Below, one piece after another: positions 63,562 to 64,000 of a stretch of 64,000 nt of DNA. Numbering within the stretch: position 1 is the stretch's first letter; each line of letters starts with the position of its first letter. Location: positions 1 to 64,000 of the forward strand of contig NZ_JAHWGP010000022.1 of NCBI RefSeq assembly GCF_020873915.1. Reading direction: 5' to 3'. Position numbers and translations under genes: made by a program. The notes below the pieces were generated by a model, which saw only the letters and a list, made by a program, of their open reading frames with translations, did not search any database and was not told the DNA's origin. The stretch is from Streptomyces sp. DH5. GTDB taxonomy: Bacteria > Actinomycetota > Actinomycetes > Streptomycetales > Streptomycetaceae.

Positions 63562-64000
63562 TCACGGCTTCCGGCCGGCCTCGGTGGCCGTGCGCTCCAG
63601 GCGCTCCCGGTAGGACTCCCACCAGGCCGGGTCGGTGGACGGCAGGCCGGTGCCGGCGTCGTCCGTCCCCGCGGTGCCGTCCATGAGTTCGCGGAGGATG
63701 TCGGCGTGGCCGGCGTGACGCTGGGTGTCGGCGATCACGCGGACCACGGCGTGGTGCAGCGTCACCTCGTCCTTGCCCGCCGGCCACCACGGAACCCTGC
63801 CGGGCGTGTCCAGCGGCAGGGCGTGGACGGTGGCGTCCGCGTGCGCCCACGCCCGGCGGTACAGGTCCACCACGAACGCGCGTGACTCCTCGGCGGTGGC
63901 CCACATGTCGGCGTTGGTCTCCGCGCCGTCCGCGAGCCAGGGGAGGGGTTCGCCGGACGGACGGCCGAAGGTGTCGCCGAGGTAGCCGAGCTCGACGCCG
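63562..64000 (-). CDS. DinB-family protein, 5' end outside the window
   Basis: The visible part (146 codons, ending EATGRKP-type tail at 63562) continues past the right edge. It reads as a DinB-type four-helix protein: GELGYLGDTFGRPSGEP-like start, WATAEESRAFVVDLYRRAWA, then DEVTLHHAVVRVIADTQRHA and HADILRELMDG, with His residues spaced for a metal site. DinB-like proteins are thiol-S-transferases (mycothiol or bacillithiol users) or unknown. The start codon is not in the window. Confidence 0.82.
   Translation of the reverse strand, partial: GVELGYLGDTFGRPSGEPLPWLADGAETNADMWATAEESRAFVVDLYRRAWAHADATVHALPLDTPGRVPWWPAGKDEVTLHHAVVRVIADTQRHAGHADILRELMDGTAGTDDAGTGLPSTDPAWWESYRERLERTATEAGRKP

Overview
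The window is a piece of a Streptomyces chromosome. GC content is very high, codon third positions are almost all G or C, GTG starts and leaderless starts are common, and several hallmark genes are present (RsiG, Nur, GlnR, CsoR, mycothiol synthase, the XRE/DUF397 pair). From memory, the gene order follows the core block of S. coelicolor around SCO4122-SCO4200; I could not run a comparison.

Layout. (1) 0-0.2 kb: 5S rRNA and the terminator of an rRNA operon. (2) 0.2-2.8 kb: a NarL/DesK-type two-component pair and a GNAT acetyltransferase. (3) 2.8-10 kb, minus strand: an operon that looks like a stripped-down type IV secretion apparatus (pilin-like, 37-aa ORF, VirB8-like, VirB6/TrbL-like, VirB3/VirB4-N-like, VirB4-like ATPase, VirD4-like protein without a P-loop), with no relaxase or integrase. 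(4) 10.2-17.2 kb: DUF397, XRE regulator, RsbW-like ATPase, Ser/Thr kinase, a lytic transglycosylase-NlpC/P60 fusion, a PAP2 phosphatase, a lipoprotein and a 56-aa protein. (5) 17.2-28 kb: csoR with its operator, then phosphate and polyphosphate genes: DUF47-pit, pstSCAB behind a PHO box, and ppk-CHAD-Nudix. (6) 28-34.7 kb: an ABC-2 transporter with a YtrA-type repressor and a perfect 36-bp operator, a broken ECF sigma gene, mshD, a secreted 5'-nucleotidase and a DUF1737 protein. (7) 34.8-42.3 kb: a pectate lyase-pectinesterase fusion, a two-component pair with an HtrA-like protease, a LacI regulator and glnR. (8) 42.5-52.9 kb: alpha/beta hydrolase, an odd MoaD, membrane protein, LmeA-like protein, a rhodanese behind a cysteine-rich leader peptide, small enzymes, a decayed gene, nitrobindin-like protein, nur, ygfZ, dtd and rsiG. 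(9) 53-64 kb: an Eis-like acetyltransferase, then two paralogous modules (small two-helix membrane protein facing a GntR-type regulator, sharing one operator sequence) that lead into a HAD phosphatase and a tandem APH-fold protein; then an imine-reductase-like gene with an HxlR regulator, an aminotransferase-GNAT fusion and a DinB protein cut by the window edge.

How they work together. Zone 5 is a phosphate economy unit: PhoP-type repeats in front of pstS, low-affinity uptake by Pit, polyphosphate synthesis by Ppk with a CHAD polyphosphate-binding protein next to it, and possibly phosphate scavenging by the 5'-nucleotidase. Zones 3 and 4 may form one envelope-spanning machine with a wall hydrolase; this is inference. 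The operon at 54.4-60.4 kb is the least explained: two regulators with identical operator half-sites, a phosphatase translationally coupled to the second, and a double kinase-fold protein whose first half has lost a catalytic aspartate.
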